Shown one piece after another: positions 62,583 to 64,000 of a DNA stretch of 64,000 bases. The notes under the pieces are model-generated. The model saw only the letters and a program-made list of their open reading frames with translations, ran no database searches and was not told where the DNA came from. Positions within the stretch are counted from its first letter, which is position 1; the number at the start of each line of letters is the position of its first letter. Made by a program: the position numbers and the translations under genes. Location of the stretch: positions 62,001-126,000 of the forward strand of contig CATKHW010000061.1 of NCBI GenBank assembly GCA_949752795.1, read 5' to 3'. The DNA is from Hyperoodon ampullatus. Its lineage: Eukaryota > Chordata > Mammalia > Artiodactyla > Ziphiidae.

Positions 62583-64000
62583 CAAGCAAGCGGGCAATGC
62601 AAATCTGCACTACAAAGAAGTATCACTTCCCACCGGTCAAAAGGGACATCCACAAAACGTGTAAAAACCAGAAAGGCAAGACAGGCCCTGGAGAACAGGG
62701 AGCCTTGTTATGCTGATGGGCGGGATGTAAATTGCCAACTGCCTCTCTGGAGGAGTGCATTGTGTTCCCTAAAACAAGTAAAGAACAGAGCTACAGAGCC
62801 AAGGGCACTTCCAGTCTAGGGAATATACCTTGGAAAAACTGAAAATCAATAAGTCAGAGCCACCCCAAAATTTAGGGCTGCACTGCTTACAAGGACCTCA
62901 ACTTGGGTACACCTTAAATATCCCAGGAAATATAAAAATGGTACAAAAAATTGTGGTACTTACGTACGATGGAATATCCCTCAGCCATGAAATCAATGTC
63001 ATAAGACCAGTAGCAGCAAAATGGGTAGATTCAGGTACGATGATTCTAAGTGAAATAAGTCACAGAGAAAAAGAAACTTATCATAAGATATCACTTATGA
63101 AGATCCTGTAAACATGGCTACACTTGAACTGAGTTAGGAAAGAGAACAGTGTCTCACATTTAGAAAACACTCTTATGCCTGCTTAAGGGGGAAGGAGAGG
63201 TGGGGTGATGCATAAAACCAGAGTTTGATATAAGCACAGGTACCGTTCCAAAAACCAACTATGGAATAGACAAGACCTACACCTTCCTCAGTGAAAGGGA
63301 ATCAAAACCCCATATTTCCCGCAGAGGAATATATTTGACTAGTAAGAATCTTAAAACCTATGGATTGATATGTCTCCGTAAGGGAATCAAGTGTGTCTAG
63401 ACTGGCATAAGCATGGCAGCGAGAATCAGTTCAAACCCACTATAAAAAGGAATTTCAAAAACAAAACAAAAAAACTGGGAAATTCTTTACAATTCCTTCA
63501 GGGTCTCTGATGAAACCTGGAATGACCCTATCTACAACGACAGCTGGATGTGGCATAAGGCTGGACACTTGGGACTGAGAGGATTGGTGCGATTTGGTGA
63601 GCAAATGCAGACCCTTTAAAGCAATAATGCATGGCACCCATTCCATGGTTCCCAACTCTCCAGGTTGAAGGGAATATTACTACAGTTATAACATGTACGG
63701 GAAACCTAGAGAACGGACACACTGTGAATACGAAAGGTTTCTAAAACTCAACGAATAGTCCCTCTCCTGGTGCTCCGGTTTGACTTTCCATCTGCTTTAC
63801 TATCAATCTCCCAACTTGGAGAGACAGCCCCTTTAACCTCCTGGTTCGCACAGGTTTCCAATTTGGCAGAGGATGAAAGGGAAGAGGGAGAACCAATGAG
63901 AGAGTAGCTGTTAGGCATTTGGATGGGCACATATCGCTCTAACTTCCCGGCAGGAAGAAGAATTAACCAAAGTCTCAGCCACCCACCGGGAACCAGTATA
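62579..64000 (+). repeat. Satellite unit 37 (partial, 1,422 bp)
   Basis: Begins with aaaacgtg like units 1 and 6, then switches to C-type with atggtacaaa as in unit 14. Private: aagtcagagcc, ataagcatgg and tatcgctc. Cut by the window edge before its palindrome. Confidence 0.95.

Larger units (their letters stand above)
1..64000 (+). repeat. Tandem satellite array, about 1.74-kb unit, L1-derived (common cetacean satellite type)
   Basis: The whole window is head-to-tail copies of one unit: 36 complete and one partial. Unit lengths are 1,736-1,740 bp except unit 28 (1,722 bp). Much of the length variation comes from an A-tract at the end of the L1-derived part (commonly 6, 7 or 8 A) plus a few one-base indels. 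No unit is inverted and no unrelated DNA interrupts the array. About half of each unit is a recognisable L1 3' end and the rest is unassigned apart from a 74-bp palindrome. The identification as the common cetacean satellite rests on unit length and L1 content recalled from the literature, not on a search. Such satellites form constitutive heterochromatin (C-bands). No protein-coding gene, tRNA or rRNA is seen anywhere. Confidence 0.95.

Noticed and set aside
1..64000. CRISPR array or bacterial repeat locus
   Set aside because: The repeated unit is 1.74 kb, there are no short repeats with unique spacers, no cas genes, and half the unit is mammalian L1.
1..64000. Circular or rolling-circle element inferred from similarity of the two window ends
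   Set aside because: Units 36-37 resemble units 5-6 only in part and carry private variants; ordinary exchange within an array explains this better.

Overview
The window contains no recognisable gene. It is one uninterrupted tandem array of a long satellite repeat with a unit of about 1.74 kb. I count 36 complete units and one partial unit, all on the same strand and in register. My unit boundary is the point just after the centre of a large palindrome, so unit 1 starts at base 1 and unit 37 runs off the right edge.

Each unit has three parts (offsets as in unit 1). Offsets 12-897 are the 3' end of a 5'-truncated LINE-1: about 174 codons of the C-terminus of ORF2, then a 3' UTR, then a decayed A-rich tail. 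Offsets 898-1670 are about 770 bp that I cannot assign to a family. Offsets 1671-1744 are a 74-bp palindrome with no spacer, 37 bp per arm, which spans the junction to the next unit and sits about 7 bp from the L1 5' truncation point. All open reading frames are repeat shadows; the most conserved one is decayed L1 ORF2 opening with TTG rather than ATG.

Organism: a mammal, most likely a whale. Unit length, long-range tandem organisation and cetartiodactyl-type L1 content fit the common cetacean satellite. From memory of the literature its unit is about 1.74-1.76 kb in most whales and about 1.58 kb in delphinoids, and its L1 relationship was reported by Kapitonov, Holmquist and Jurka (1998). 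A 1.74-kb unit favours a non-delphinoid cetacean such as a baleen whale. I could not run a search to confirm this.

Layout: units 1-13 (1-22610) are highly homogenised and include a dimeric higher-order repeat of 3,478 bp present three times in tandem (units 7-12), with a fourth copy at units 3-4. Units 14-26 (22611-45210) contain a second dimer duplication (units 16-19) and a block duplicated at 5,215-bp spacing (units 20-22 and 23-25). Units 27-34 (45211-59101) are clearly more diverged, carry indels, and include a third dimer duplication (units 31-34). Units 35-37 return to the homogenised type, and units 36-37 partly match units 5-6 about 54 kb away.

The points most worth a second look are the palindrome that persists in every unit junction (12 of 36 copies perfect), its position at the L1 truncation point, a CENP-B-box-like motif about 42 bp upstream of it, and the nested higher-order duplications.
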